Below the pieces are notes generated by a model. The model made no database searches. It was not told the DNA's origin and saw nothing but the letters and a program-made list of their open reading frames with translations. A stretch of DNA of 64,000 nt from Burkholderia latens (lineage in GTDB: Bacteria; Pseudomonadota; Gammaproteobacteria; Burkholderiales; Burkholderiaceae), in the NCBI RefSeq assembly GCF_001718795.1, contig NZ_CP013438.1, forward strand, positions 558,001 to 622,000, written 5' to 3'. Positions 34,595 through 43,941 of this stretch are shown here, piece by piece. Within the stretch, counting starts at the first letter, position 1. Each line of letters begins with the position of its first letter. The translations under genes were made by a program, and so were the position numbers.

Positions 34595-37348
34595 ATGCCT
34601 GAAGAACGAAATCTGGAAGGTAAGACCCTGCTATTGGTTGACGGTTCGAGCTATCTGTATCGGGCTTACCATGCGATGCCTGATTTGCGTGGCCCTGGCG
34701 GGGAGCCGACCGGAGCGCTCTACGGAATCATCAACATGCTGCGCCGTATGCGCAAGGAAGTCAGTGCAGAGTATAGCGCTTGCGTGTTCGATGCAAAGGG
34801 CAAGACGTTCCGCGACGACCTTTATGCCGACTATAAGGCAAACCGTCCGTCGATGCCGCCCGATCTCGCGCTGCAGGTCGAGCCGATCCATGGCGCGGTA
34901 CGCGCGCTCGGCTGGCCGCTGCTGATGGTCGACGGCGTCGAAGCCGACGACGTGATCGGTACGCTCGCGCGCGAAGCCGAGCGGCACGGGATGAACGTGA
35001 TCGTGTCCACCGGCGACAAGGATCTTGCGCAACTCGTCACCGATCATGTCACGCTCGTGAACACGATGACGAACGAGACGCTCGATCGCGACGGCGTGAT
35101 CGCGAAGTTCGGCGTGCCGCCGGAGCGGATCATCGACTATCTCGCGTTGATCGGCGACACCGTCGACAACGTGCCGGGCGTCGAGAAGTGCGGGCCGAAG
35201 ACGGCCGTGAAGTGGCTGTCGCAGTACGAGAGCCTCGATGGCGTGATCGAGCACGCGGACGAGATCAAGGGCGTGGTCGGCGACAACCTGCGGCGCGCGC
35301 TCGATTTCCTGCCGCTCGGCCGCAAGCTCGTGACCGTCGACACGGCGTGCGATCTCGCGCCGCACCTCGAATCGATCGAAGCGTCGCTGAAGACGGACGG
35401 CGAAGCACGCGACCTGCTGCGCGACATCTTCGCGCGCTACGGCTTCAAGACGTGGCTGCGCGAAGTCGACAACGCACCTGCCGAGGGCGGCGGCGCCGAT
35501 GCGCCGGAAGGCGATCCCGCGCCGGTGGTGGCGACGGACATCGTGCGCGAATACGACACGATCCAGACCTGGGAGCAGTTCGACGCGTGGTACGCCAAGA
35601 TCGATGCGGCCGCACTGACCGCGTTCGACACCGAAACCACGTCGCTCGATCCGATGACCGCACGGCTCGTCGGCCTGTCGTTCGCGGTCGAGCCCGGCAA
35701 GGCTGCGTATCTGCCGGTCGCGCATCGCGGCCCCGACGCACCCGAGCAGCTGCCGTTCGACGACGTGCTCGCGCGCCTGAAGCCGTGGCTCGAATCGGCC
35801 GATCGCAAGAAGGTCGGCCAGCATCTGAAGTACGACGCGCAGGTGCTCGCAAACTACGACATCGCGCTGAACGGCATCGAACACGACACGCTGCTCGAAT
35901 CGTATGTGCTCGAATCGCACCGCACGCACGACATGGACAGCCTCGCGCTGCGTCATCTCGGCGTGAAGACGATCAAGTACGAAGACGTGGCCGGCAAGGG
36001 CGCGAAGCAGATCGGCTTCGACGAGGTCGCGCTCGATCAGGCCGCTGCCTATGCGGCCGAAGACGCGGACATCACGCTGCAGCTGCATCACGCGATGTAT
36101 CCGCAGGTCGCGCGCGAACCGGGCCTCGAGCGCGTGTACCGCGAGATCGAGATGCCGGTGGCGCTCGTGCTGCGCAAGATGGAGCGCACTGGCGTGCTGA
36201 TCGACGACGCGCTGCTGCACGCGCAAAGCAACGAGATCGCGACGCGGCTCATCGAGCTCGAGAGCCAGGCGTATGAACTGGCCGGCGGCGAGTTCAATCT
36301 CGGCTCGCCGAAGCAGATCGGGCAAATCTTCTTCGAGAAGCTGCAGTTGCCGGTCGTGAAGAAGACGCCGAGCGGCGCGCCGTCCACCGACGAGGAAGTG
36401 CTGCAGAAGCTCGCCGAGGATTACCCGCTGCCGAAGCTGCTGCTCGAGCATCGCGGGCTGTCGAAGCTGAAATCGACGTACACCGACAAGCTGCCGCGCA
36501 TGGTCAATCCGGCAACGGGCCGCGTGCACACGAATTACGCGCAGGCCGTCGCGGTCACGGGCCGGCTTGCATCGAACGACCCCAATCTTCAGAACATTCC
36601 GGTGCGCACGGCCGAAGGGCGGCGAATCCGCGAAGCATTCATCGCATCGCCGGGCCACCGGATCGTGTCGGCCGACTATTCGCAGATCGAACTGCGGATC
36701 ATGGCGCACATCTCCGGTGACGCGTCGCTGCTGCGCGCGTTCGCGCAGGGCGAGGACATCCACCGCGCGACGGCCGCCGAAGTGTTCGGCGTGACGCCGC
36801 TGGAAGTGAACGCCGACCAGCGCCGGATCGCGAAGGTGATCAACTTCGGGCTGATCTACGGGATGAGCGCTTTTGGCCTCGCGTCGAACCTCGGCATTAC
36901 GCGCGATGCGGCGAAACTCTATATCGACCGCTATTTCGCGCGCTACCCCGGCGTCGCGCAATACATGGAAGACACGCGCACCGCCGCGAAAGACAAGGGC
37001 TACGTCGAAACCGTTTTCGGCCGCCGCCTGTGGCTGCCGGAGATCAACGGCGGCAACGGGCCGCGCCGTCAGGCCGCCGAGCGCGCGGCGATCAACGCAC
37101 CGATGCAGGGCACCGCGGCCGACCTGATCAAGCTGTCGATGATCGCGGTGGACGACTGGCTCACGCGCGACCGGCTCGCGTCGCGGATGATCATGCAGGT
37201 GCACGACGAACTGGTGCTCGAGGTGCCCGACGACGAACTGTCTCTCGTGCGCGAGAAGCTGCCGGAAATGATGTGCGGCGTCGCCAAGCTGAAGGTGCCG
37301 CTGGTTGCCGAGGTGGGTGCCGGCGCGAATTGGGAAGAGGCGCACTGA
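34595..37348 (+). CDS. polA: DNA polymerase I
   Basis: A 917-residue Pol I with all three domains: 5'-3' exonuclease (residues 1-300, LLLVDGSSYLYRAYHA, VEADDVIGTLA, STGDKDLAQLV), an apparently active 3'-5' exonuclease (about 325-520, AFDTETTSLDP with the D-x-E pair), and the polymerase domain (motif A SADYSQIELRI, motif B RRIAKVINFGLIYGMSAFG, motif C MQVHDELVLEVPD). It acts in repair and Okazaki fragment processing. The start codon is one base from that of the divergent LOG-family gene; no Shine-Dalgarno motif is visible at either. Confidence 0.98.
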   Translation: MPEERNLEGKTLLLVDGSSYLYRAYHAMPDLRGPGGEPTGALYGIINMLRRMRKEVSAEYSACVFDAKGKTFRDDLYADYKANRPSMPPDLALQVEPIHGAVRALGWPLLMVDGVEADDVIGTLAREAERHGMNVIVSTGDKDLAQLVTDHVTLVNTMTNETLDRDGVIAKFGVPPERIIDYLALIGDTVDNVPGVEKCGPKTAVKWLSQYESLDGVIEHADEIKGVVGDNLRRALDFLPLGRKLVTVDTACDLAPHLESIEASLKTDGEARDLLRDIFARYGFKTWLREVDNAPAEGGGADAPEGDPAPVVATDIVREYDTIQTWEQFDAWYAKIDAAALTAFDTETTSLDPMTARLVGLSFAVEPGKAAYLPVAHRGPDAPEQLPFDDVLARLKPWLESADRKKVGQHLKYDAQVLANYDIALNGIEHDTLLESYVLESHRTHDMDSLALRHLGVKTIKYEDVAGKGAKQIGFDEVALDQAAAYAAEDADITLQLHHAMYPQVAREPGLERVYREIEMPVALVLRKMERTGVLIDDALLHAQSNEIATRLIELESQAYELAGGEFNLGSPKQIGQIFFEKLQLPVVKKTPSGAPSTDEEVLQKLAEDYPLPKLLLEHRGLSKLKSTYTDKLPRMVNPATGRVHTNYAQAVAVTGRLASNDPNLQNIPVRTAEGRRIREAFIASPGHRIVSADYSQIELRIMAHISGDASLLRAFAQGEDIHRATAAEVFGVTPLEVNADQRRIAKVINFGLIYGMSAFGLASNLGITRDAAKLYIDRYFARYPGVAQYMEDTRTAAKDKGYVETVFGRRLWLPEINGGNGPRRQAAERAAINAPMQGTAADLIKLSMIAVDDWLTRDRLASRMIMQVHDELVLEVPDDELSLVREKLPEMMCGVAKLKVPLVAEVGAGANWEEAH

Positions 37349-37636
37349 CGCGCGCTGCGCGGTTTCCCGATTCCCGTTTCCCCGCGGCATATTGTTGCAG
37401 GGATGCCGAATATCGAGATGGTTTGCTTGTCGTCAACGTGCAAGCTCCCGGACAATGCAAGTCAGTCGGGTCGTCGTCGCGGGGGCGCTGCGCGCTGCGT
37501 TCCCGAGTCGGTCGCATCGAAGCGTTTCGAACTGCACATCGATGATGTCCGAACCGGTTAATCCAGCGGGCGGCGCGAACGCATCGCGTCTGCATCGTCC
37601 GGCGGCAGCAGTTTCGAATCGCAAAGGGGGAATCAG

Positions 37637-38971
37637 ATGCATCGGATCATCATCGTAGGCGGAGGCGCGGGCGGCCTGGAACTGGCGACGCGGCTCGGCG
37701 ACCGTTACGGTGCGCGCGACAATCGTCCCGCGCGTGCGCTGGTCACACTCGTCGACCGCAATCCGACCCACATCTGGAAGCCGCTGCTGCACGAAGTCGC
37801 GGCCGGCAGCATGGACCCGTTCACGCAGGAACTCGAATACGCGGCGCAGGCACGCTGGCACGGCTTCGAGTTTCAGCAGGGCGAACTCACCACGCTCGAC
37901 CGCGCGGCGAAGCGCATCACGCTGTCGCCGGTCAACGACAGCGACGGCGCGGAACTGTTGCCCGCGCGCAGCCTGGAATACGACACGCTGGTGATCGCGA
38001 TCGGCAGCACGACGCATTTCTTCGGCGTGCAGGGCGCGGCCGAAAACGCGATCGCGCTCGATACGGTTGGCGAGGCCGAGCGCTTCCGCAAGCGTCTGAT
38101 CGCTGCGTGCATGCGCGCCGAGCATCAGGCGCCGGTGGAGCCGGCGCCCGGTGCGGCAGCCGAACCGCGCATCCAGGTCGTGATCGTCGGCGGCGGTGCG
38201 ACCGGTGTCGAATTGTCGGCGGAGCTGCGCAACACCGCGCAAGTGCTGTCCGTGTACGGGCTGCACAAGCTCGATCCGCGGCATGACGTCGGGATCGTGC
38301 TGATCGAATCCGGCCCGCGCATTCTCCCGGCGTTGCAGGAGCGCGTGTCGACTGCAACGGCCGACCTGCTCGAAAAACTCGGCGTGCGGCTGATGTTGTC
38401 GGAGCGCGTGACCGAGGTCGGGCCCGGTGTCGTACACACCGCGAGCGGCAAGGCAGTCCGCGCGGATCTCACGGTGTGGGCCGCCGGCATCAAGGCGCCG
38501 GCCGTGCTGTCTCACCTCGACGGCCTGCAGGTCAACAAGCTCGGTCAGCTCGACGTGCGGCGCACGCTGCAAACTTTCACCGACGACAACGTGTTCGCAC
38601 TCGGCGACTGCGCAGCCTGCGCATGGCCGGGTAACGAACGCAACGTGCCGCCGCGCGCGCAGGCCGCACATCAGCAGGCGACTTTCCTGCTGAAGGCGAT
38701 CGGCTGCCGGCTCGACGGCCGTCCGCTGCCGGAGTTCACGTATCGCGATTTCGGTTCGCTCGTGTCGCTGGGCCACTTCAGCGCGGTCGGCAACCTGATG
38801 GGCGGGCTCATCGGCGGCAACATGCTGATCGAAGGGCTGTTCGCGCGGTTCATGTACATGTCGCTGTATCGGCTGCACATCGCCGCGCTGCACGGCTATC
38901 CACGGATGATGCTCGATACGGTCGCGCACTGGCTGAGACGCACGACGTTGCCGCGCGTGAAGCTGCATTGA
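37637..38971 (+). CDS. ndh: Type II NADH dehydrogenase (NDH-2)
   Basis: A 444-residue membrane-peripheral flavoprotein. The FAD-binding GG motif is RIIIVGGGAGGLELATRLGDR at the start, with LEYDTLVIAIGSTTHFFG; the NADH-binding site is QVVIVGGGATGVELSAELRN (about residues 183-200); VFALGDCAACAWPG is the second FAD motif. The C-terminal segment NLMGGLIGGNMLIEGLFARFMYMSLYRLH is amphipathic and anchors NDH-2 to the inner membrane. It transfers electrons from NADH to quinone without proton pumping. The ribosome site AAAGGGGG precedes the ATG at 37637. Confidence 0.94.
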   Translation: MHRIIIVGGGAGGLELATRLGDRYGARDNRPARALVTLVDRNPTHIWKPLLHEVAAGSMDPFTQELEYAAQARWHGFEFQQGELTTLDRAAKRITLSPVNDSDGAELLPARSLEYDTLVIAIGSTTHFFGVQGAAENAIALDTVGEAERFRKRLIAACMRAEHQAPVEPAPGAAAEPRIQVVIVGGGATGVELSAELRNTAQVLSVYGLHKLDPRHDVGIVLIESGPRILPALQERVSTATADLLEKLGVRLMLSERVTEVGPGVVHTASGKAVRADLTVWAAGIKAPAVLSHLDGLQVNKLGQLDVRRTLQTFTDDNVFALGDCAACAWPGNERNVPPRAQAAHQQATFLLKAIGCRLDGRPLPEFTYRDFGSLVSLGHFSAVGNLMGGLIGGNMLIEGLFARFMYMSLYRLHIAALHGYPRMMLDTVAHWLRRTTLPRVKLH

Positions 38972-38995
38972 CACCAGGCGGCCGATTGCACCGGG

Positions 38996-39030
38996 CGGGC
39001 AGAGGGCGCACACCGAGCGCTCTCTGCCCG
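38996..39030 (+). terminator. Terminator after ndh
   Basis: CGGGCAGAG-G-GCGC pairs with GCGC-T-CTCTGCCCG, a 14-bp stem with one G-T pair and a seven-base loop, 25 bases after the ndh stop. T-rich sequence downstream is weak. Confidence 0.7.
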
Positions 39031-39377
39031 TAGTCGATTCGGGCGCGCGATCCCTCTGCATGCCGACACGGCGGCGTTCGTTGCGCGCGGCTCTTCGTTT
39101 GATGCACACGCATTCGTTCGGGCAACGGTGCTTTCGTTCTGCCGCGAGTATGCGCGATGCAGCGCCTGACGACACGGAACGCGACGCGATCACACCTTCG
39201 TAATCGAGTCTTACACATCCGACAGTTGACGCGACAACGGATTATTGGGCATCTTGTCCGGGTTTTCGCGTGGCGGCGGAGTGCCGACCGCCGCGACATC
39301 CGCGCCGTTGGCCGGCGCGATGCCCCGTCAGGCCCGATCCGCGGCCGTGGCGGCGGCGCCAATCGAGGAGTGCATTC
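39031..39377. other. Intergenic leader region before the dienelactone hydrolase
   Basis: No gene seen. TTGACG at about 39226 is a good -35 candidate with ATTATTGG downstream, but spacing to a -10 is not ideal. GAGGAG at 39365-39370 is the hydrolase ribosome site. Confidence 0.4.
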
Positions 39378-40253
39378 ATGTTGAAACCCGAAGTCGACAG
39401 CCTGGTTCCCCACGTCCCGTTCTCGCGCCGCAAATTCATGCAGGCCGCGCTGGGCGGCACCTTCGCGGCGGCGGTGCTGCCCGTGTCGGCGCAGACGGTC
39501 ACCACCGACAGCGCCGGGCTGGACGTCGACACCATCGAGATCCGCTCGGGCGACGCGAGCATCCCCGCGTACCGCGCGCAGCCGGTCGACAAGACGAACC
39601 TGCCGGTCGTCATCGTGATTCACGAAATCTTCGGCGTGCATGCGCATATCGCGGACGTGTGCCGCCGCTTCGCGAAGCTCGGCTATCTGGCGATCGCGCC
39701 CGACCTGTTCGCGCGGCAGGGCAATGCGGCGAAGTACCCGACGATGAAGGAACTGTACGACCACATCATCAGCAAGGTGCCGGACCGTCAGGTGACCGAG
39801 GATCTCGATGCGACCGTCGCATGGGCTGGCAAGAACGGCGGCGACCTGTCGCGTCTCGGCGTGACGGGATTCTGCTGGGGCGGGCGCCAGGCGTGGCTGT
39901 ATGCGGAGCACAATCCGCATGTGCGGGCGGCCGTCGCGTGGTATGGGTTCGTCGAAGGCAAGACCGACGAGATGACGCCGTTCAATCCGGTCGACCACGC
40001 GTCGTTGTTGAAGGTGCCGGTGCTCGGGTTGTACGGCGAGAAGGATACGAACATCACGCAGGCATCGCTCGCCGACATGCGCAAGGCGATCCAGACGAGC
40101 GATTCACCGCTCGCGCGGCAGTCGGAGATCGTCGTGTATCCGGATGCCGGTCACGCATTCTTCGCCGACTATCGGCCGAGCTACGTGAAAGGCGATGCCG
40201 AGGACGGCTGGAAGCGCGCGATCGAGTGGTTTCACAAGTACGGTGTGATGTGA
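39378..40253 (+). CDS. Tat-exported dienelactone-hydrolase-family protein
   Basis: A 291-residue alpha/beta hydrolase. A twin-arginine signal is visible near residue 17 (SRRKFMQAALGGTFAAAVLP), so it is probably exported folded to the periplasm. The DLH core follows: VVIVIHEIFGVHAHIADVCRRFA, LAIAPDLFARQG, the nucleophile Cys in VTGFCWGGRQAW, Asp in LYGEKDTN, and His in PDAGHAFFADYRPSY. Relatives hydrolyse dienelactone or other small lactones and esters. GAGGAG precedes the ATG at 39378. It converges with the sulfurtransferase gene. Confidence 0.9.
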   Translation: MLKPEVDSLVPHVPFSRRKFMQAALGGTFAAAVLPVSAQTVTTDSAGLDVDTIEIRSGDASIPAYRAQPVDKTNLPVVIVIHEIFGVHAHIADVCRRFAKLGYLAIAPDLFARQGNAAKYPTMKELYDHIISKVPDRQVTEDLDATVAWAGKNGGDLSRLGVTGFCWGGRQAWLYAEHNPHVRAAVAWYGFVEGKTDEMTPFNPVDHASLLKVPVLGLYGEKDTNITQASLADMRKAIQTSDSPLARQSEIVVYPDAGHAFFADYRPSYVKGDAEDGWKRAIEWFHKYGVM

Positions 40254-40259
40254 GCGACG

Positions 40260-40281
40260 AGCGGCGGCGCCGGCCGCCGCT
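40260..40281. terminator. Hairpin between convergent hydrolase and sulfurtransferase genes
   Basis: AGCGGCGGC and GCCGCCGCT form a perfect 9-bp stem around GCCG, seven bases after the hydrolase stop. It lies in a 67-base convergent gap. Confidence 0.6.
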
Positions 40282-40320
40282 TCATCGGCCGCGACATCGT
40301 CGTCGTGCCGCGTCGGTTGC

Positions 40321-41190
40321 TTATGGAGTCGGGCCGGTTGCGATCGGTCGCGACGGATCGGCGCTCCATTCGCTCCACGAGCCCGGATAAAGCGACGCGC
40401 CATGCAGCCCCGCGACCTCCAGTGCGAGCGCGTTGTGGCATGCGGTCACGCCCGACCCGCATTGCAGGATCACGTTGTTCGGCTCGGTGCCGGCCAGGAG
40501 CGCGGTGAATGTCTCGCGCAATTCATGGCCGGTCTTGAAGCGGCCGTCGGCGCTCAGGTTGTCCTTGAAGAAGCGGTTGCGCGCGCCGGGAATGTGGCCG
40601 CCGACGCGATCGATCGTTTCGTTTTCGCCGCGATAGCGATCGGGCGCGCGCGCATCGATCACGACGCGGCTCCCCGACGTCACGTTCGCGAGCACGGCTG
40701 CCGCGTCGACGGTCGATTCGAGCGGCGCCCCCGCGCGGAAGTCGCCCGCGGCCGGGTGCGGCACGTCCGTGGTCAGCGGCTGACCGGCCGCTTCCCATGC
40801 CTGCAGGCCGCCGTCGAGCACCGCGATGGAATCGTGCCCGAGCCACCGCAGCAGCCACCACAGCCGCGCCGCATAGGCGCCGCCTTGCGCGTCGTAGGCA
40901 ACGACCTGCTGGCCCTGCTTGACGCCGCGGCTCGCCATCAGCGTCGCGAATGCGTCGCGCGTCGGCAGCGGGTGGCGGCCGTTGGTGCCGGTCTTGCGGC
41001 CGGACAGGTCACGGTCGAGATGAAGATACTGCGCGCCCGGAATATGGCCGGCTGCATAGGCGGCTTCGCCCGCGCCCGGATCGGCGAGGTCGAAGCGGCA
41101 ATCGAATACGACGACGCTGCCCGGCGCCGCGGCCAGACGCTCCGCGAGATTCGCTGCGGAGATGAGCGTGGTGTAGTGGGTATGTGGCAT
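40321..41190 (-). CDS. sseA: 3-mercaptopyruvate/thiosulfate sulfurtransferase
   Basis: A 289-residue protein with two rhodanese domains. The first, inactive repeat has VVVFDCRFDLADPGAGEAAYAAGHIPGA; the second holds the catalytic Cys in LQCGSGVTACHNALAL, the C-G-S-G-V-T loop favouring 3-mercaptopyruvate over thiosulfate. It transfers sulfur from mercaptopyruvate to a thiol acceptor. No signal peptide, so cytoplasmic. The start at 41190 matches the family N-terminus. It is the last gene before the Rieske oxygenase on the same strand but is separated by a terminator. Confidence 0.9.
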   Translation of the reverse strand: MPHTHYTTLISAANLAERLAAAPGSVVVFDCRFDLADPGAGEAAYAAGHIPGAQYLHLDRDLSGRKTGTNGRHPLPTRDAFATLMASRGVKQGQQVVAYDAQGGAYAARLWWLLRWLGHDSIAVLDGGLQAWEAAGQPLTTDVPHPAAGDFRAGAPLESTVDAAAVLANVTSGSRVVIDARAPDRYRGENETIDRVGGHIPGARNRFFKDNLSADGRFKTGHELRETFTALLAGTEPNNVILQCGSGVTACHNALALEVAGLHGASLYPGSWSEWSADPSRPIATGPTP

Positions 41191-41238
41191 GACGGCTCCC
41201 TGGAGTGCAAACGGCCCGATACTCCAAGTCTAAACAAA

Positions 41239-41264
41239 AAAAGACGGGCCGAAACCCGTCTTTT
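41239..41264 (-). terminator. Terminator downstream of the Rieske oxygenase gene
   Basis: On the minus strand the stem AAAAGACGGG/CCCGTCTTTT closes a six-base loop and runs into a long T tract, a classic intrinsic terminator. It isolates the oxygenase from sseA. Confidence 0.88.
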
Positions 41265-41307
41265 CATGTGCCCGATCCCGCGCGGCGCTGGTGCGCCGCA
41301 TGCAGGA

Positions 41308-42414
41308 TCAGAGATCGCCGAGCTGGCGGCGCAGGAACTCGTGGAAGTGCTGCATGCCGTCTTCCATCGGGCTCTGGTACGGGCCGACCTGCGATTCGCC
41401 GCGCGCCATCAGCGCCCGGCGGCCCGCGTCCATCCGCATCGCGATTTCGTCGTCCTCGACGGCCGTCTCCATATACGCGGCGCGCTCGGCCTCGACGAAC
41501 TCGCGCTCGAACAGCGCGATTTCCTCGGGGTAATAGAACTCGACGATGTTGGTCGTCTTTTGCGGCCCGCGCGGGATCAGCCACGACACGACGAGCACGT
41601 GCGGATACCACTCGATCATCAGGCCCGGGTAATAGACCATCCAGATCGCGCCGAACTCCGGCGGTACGCCGTTGCGGAACTTGAGCACCTGCTCGTGCCA
41701 TTTCTGGTAGGTCGCGCTGCCCGGTTTCGCGAGCGCGTTATGGACGCCGACCGTCTGCACGCTGTACCAGTCGCCGAACTCCCACTTGAGATCGTCGCAC
41801 GACACGAAGCTGCCGAGGCCCGGGTGGAACGGGACGACGTGGTAATCCTCGAGGTACACCTCGATGAACGTCTTCCAGTTGTAATCGCACTCGTGCACTT
41901 CGACGTGATCGAACAAGTACTCGGAGAAATCGAAGTGATGCTTCGTGCCGAGGTTCGCGAGATCGCGCGCGACGTTGCGGCCTTCGGCCTCGAACAGCAA
42001 CCCCTGCCAGTTCTGCAGCGGGCTCTTGCCGAGATTCAGGCACGGCTTGTCGGGGAAGTGGGGCGCGCCGAGCAGCTGGCCTTCCAGGTCGTACGTCCAG
42101 CGGTGCAGCGGACACACGATGTTCTGCGTGCGGCCGCGCCCGTTCAGCATGATCGCCTGGCGGTGACGGCACACGTTCGACAGCAGTTCGATCTGGTTCG
42201 CCTGATTGCGGACCAGCACGCGGCCTTCCTTTTCGGACGGCAGCGCAAAATAATCCCCCGCCTCGGGCACCATCAATTCGTGCCCGACGTAACGAGGTCC
42301 TTTCTTGAAGAGGGTTTCGATCTCGCGCTCAAGCAGCGCCTCATCGAAATATGCAGTGACTGGAAGCTGGCTGTGAGCCGACTTCAACTGAAGCGCATCG
42401 CTCAGATTGGACAT
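41308..42414 (-). CDS. Rieske non-heme iron oxygenase, large subunit
   Basis: A 368-residue ring-hydroxylating-type oxygenase. The Rieske [2Fe-2S] ligands are CRHRQAIML and CPLHRWTYD (C-x-H and C-x2-H), and the mononuclear iron ligands appear in EVYLEDYHVVPFHPGL (two His). The catalytic SRPBCC domain follows. No small subunit, ferredoxin or reductase gene is adjacent, so it must borrow redox partners. The layout resembles GbcA/carnitine-type enzymes that oxidise quaternary amines, but the substrate is not determined. The ATG at 42414 follows GGGAG; the in-frame codons to 42459 lack support. Confidence 0.88.
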   Translation of the reverse strand: MSNLSDALQLKSAHSQLPVTAYFDEALLEREIETLFKKGPRYVGHELMVPEAGDYFALPSEKEGRVLVRNQANQIELLSNVCRHRQAIMLNGRGRTQNIVCPLHRWTYDLEGQLLGAPHFPDKPCLNLGKSPLQNWQGLLFEAEGRNVARDLANLGTKHHFDFSEYLFDHVEVHECDYNWKTFIEVYLEDYHVVPFHPGLGSFVSCDDLKWEFGDWYSVQTVGVHNALAKPGSATYQKWHEQVLKFRNGVPPEFGAIWMVYYPGLMIEWYPHVLVVSWLIPRGPQKTTNIVEFYYPEEIALFEREFVEAERAAYMETAVEDDEIAMRMDAGRRALMARGESQVGPYQSPMEDGMQHFHEFLRRQLGDL

Positions 42415-42645
42415 TCCCACTCCCGGTGTTAGCGTGAAAGCAGTGAACAACCCAACCATCGAAAAATCGATTTAGGGAAACGGAGAATTATACCCGGTTC
42501 GCCCCGCAAGGCCAGGATTAAGTGCCTGATTTGTGTCAATTTTTTGTCGGGGTGCGACCGATGGGCGCACAATGTGTGCCTGGCAAGGGGCCGGAGCGCG
42601 GGGCAGGGTGCCCAAGTCGGCAGGTCGAAAATTTCTCTTTTGCCG

Positions 42646-42651
42646 TAGAAT
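42646..42651 (+). promoter_or_regulatory. Putative -10 box of xseB-ispA-dxs
   Basis: TAGAAT lies 35 bases before the xseB start in a relatively AT-rich segment. A weak -35 candidate TCGAAA is at 42625-42630, with non-ideal spacing. Prediction only. Confidence 0.35.
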
Positions 42652-42685
42652 GTCCGACTTGTTTTGAAATTTGACACCCTCGTCC

Positions 42686-42979
42686 ATGGCGAAAACCGCA
42701 TCCCCAGGCGCCACCCCGCCCGGCAACGGCACCGAACCGTTGCCGGACAACTATGAAACGGCGCTCGCGGAACTCGAGACGCTGGTTGCCCGGATGGAAG
42801 GCGGCGCGTTGAGCCTCGAGGATTCGCTCGCCGCGTATCGCCGCGGTGCGACCCTCGTTGCGTTTTGCCAACAGCAGCTGGAGAAAGTGGAACGGCAGGT
42901 TCGCGTGCTCGACGGCGCGACGCTGAAGCCGCTGTCATCCGGAACGGCCGCCACGGACGGCGAAGACGACGATCTATGA
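42686..42979 (+). CDS. xseB: Exodeoxyribonuclease VII small subunit
   Basis: A 97-residue XseB. The conserved helical pair is NYETALAELETLVARMEGGALSLEDSLAAYRRGATL, followed by the F-C-Q-Q-Q-L-E motif and an acidic tail. It pairs with XseA (encoded elsewhere) to degrade single-stranded DNA. Its stop codon overlaps the ispA start (ATGA), the standard xseB-ispA-dxs arrangement in proteobacteria. Confidence 0.95.
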   Translation: MAKTASPGATPPGNGTEPLPDNYETALAELETLVARMEGGALSLEDSLAAYRRGATLVAFCQQQLEKVERQVRVLDGATLKPLSSGTAATDGEDDDL

Positions 42980-43860
42980 CATTCGAACAATGGATGCGGT
43001 CCGTGCTCGACCGTGTCGAGGACGCACTCGGCCGCTATTTGCCGGCCGACAACGTGGTGCCCACGCAACTCCACGAAGCGATGCGCTATGCGGTCCTCGG
43101 CGGCGGCAAGCGCGTTCGCCCGCTGCTGTGCCATGCAGCAGGCGAACTGACCGGCGCGACGGAGGCGGCGCGCAACGCGGCGGCGGCGGCGCTGGAGATG
43201 ATCCACGTCTATTCGCTCGTGCATGACGACATGCCGTGCATGGACGACGACGCGTTGCGGCGCGGCAAGCCGACCGTGCACGTGCAGTACGACGAGCCGA
43301 CGGCGCTGCTGGTCGGCGACGCGCTGCAGTCGCAGGCGTTCGTCGCGCTGACGGATGCCGCCGCGCTGTCGCCCGCACAGCAGGCCGCGCTCGTGCGCGA
43401 GCTGGCGCTGGCGAGCGGCTCGATCGGCATGGCCGGCGGGCAGGCGATCGACCTGGCGAGCGTCGGCCTCAAGCTGACGCGCGAGCAGCTCGAGACGATG
43501 CACCGGATGAAGACGGGCGCGCTGTTGCGCGCGGCCGTGCGGATGGGTGCGCTGGCGGGCGACACGCCGTCGGCGGAAGCGATGGCTGCACTCGACGTCT
43601 ACGCGGGCGCCGTCGGTCTGGCGTTCCAGGTCGTCGACGACATTCTCGACGTCACGACGGATTCCGCCACGCTCGGCAAGACGGCCGGCAAGGACGCGGC
43701 GAACGACAAGCCGACCTACGTATCGATCCTCGGCCTCGACGCATCGCGCGAGCTCGCAGCACAGCTGCGCGCCGAAGCGCACGACGCGCTGAAACCGTTC
43801 GGCGCGCGCGCACAGCGTCTCGCCGAACTTGCCGACCTGGTGGTGAACCGGGTCAGCTGA
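42976..43860 (+). CDS. ispA: Farnesyl diphosphate synthase
   Basis: A 294-residue trans-prenyltransferase. The first Asp-rich motif is VHDDMPCMDDDALRRGKPTVH (D-D-x2-4-D, short-chain FPP type) and the second is FQVVDDILDVT; GGGKRVRPLL is the substrate-binding region. It condenses isopentenyl and dimethylallyl diphosphates to farnesyl diphosphate. The ATG overlaps the xseB stop by four bases. dxs begins 81 bases downstream, so the three form one operon for isoprenoid precursors. Confidence 0.96.
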   Translation: MTFEQWMRSVLDRVEDALGRYLPADNVVPTQLHEAMRYAVLGGGKRVRPLLCHAAGELTGATEAARNAAAAALEMIHVYSLVHDDMPCMDDDALRRGKPTVHVQYDEPTALLVGDALQSQAFVALTDAAALSPAQQAALVRELALASGSIGMAGGQAIDLASVGLKLTREQLETMHRMKTGALLRAAVRMGALAGDTPSAEAMAALDVYAGAVGLAFQVVDDILDVTTDSATLGKTAGKDAANDKPTYVSILGLDASRELAAQLRAEAHDALKPFGARAQRLAELADLVVNRVS

Positions 43861-43941
43861 CGCGAAAGCCCGCCGCCGCGCACACGCTACGGTGCGTGCA
43901 ACAGAATGCGGGCGCGTTTGATTTCCTACAATGGAACGACG

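Noticed and set aside
34631..37390. A 919-codon open frame antisense to polA
   Set aside because: Its translation is rich in Arg/His and has no family; it mirrors polA codon structure, as expected in GC-rich DNA.
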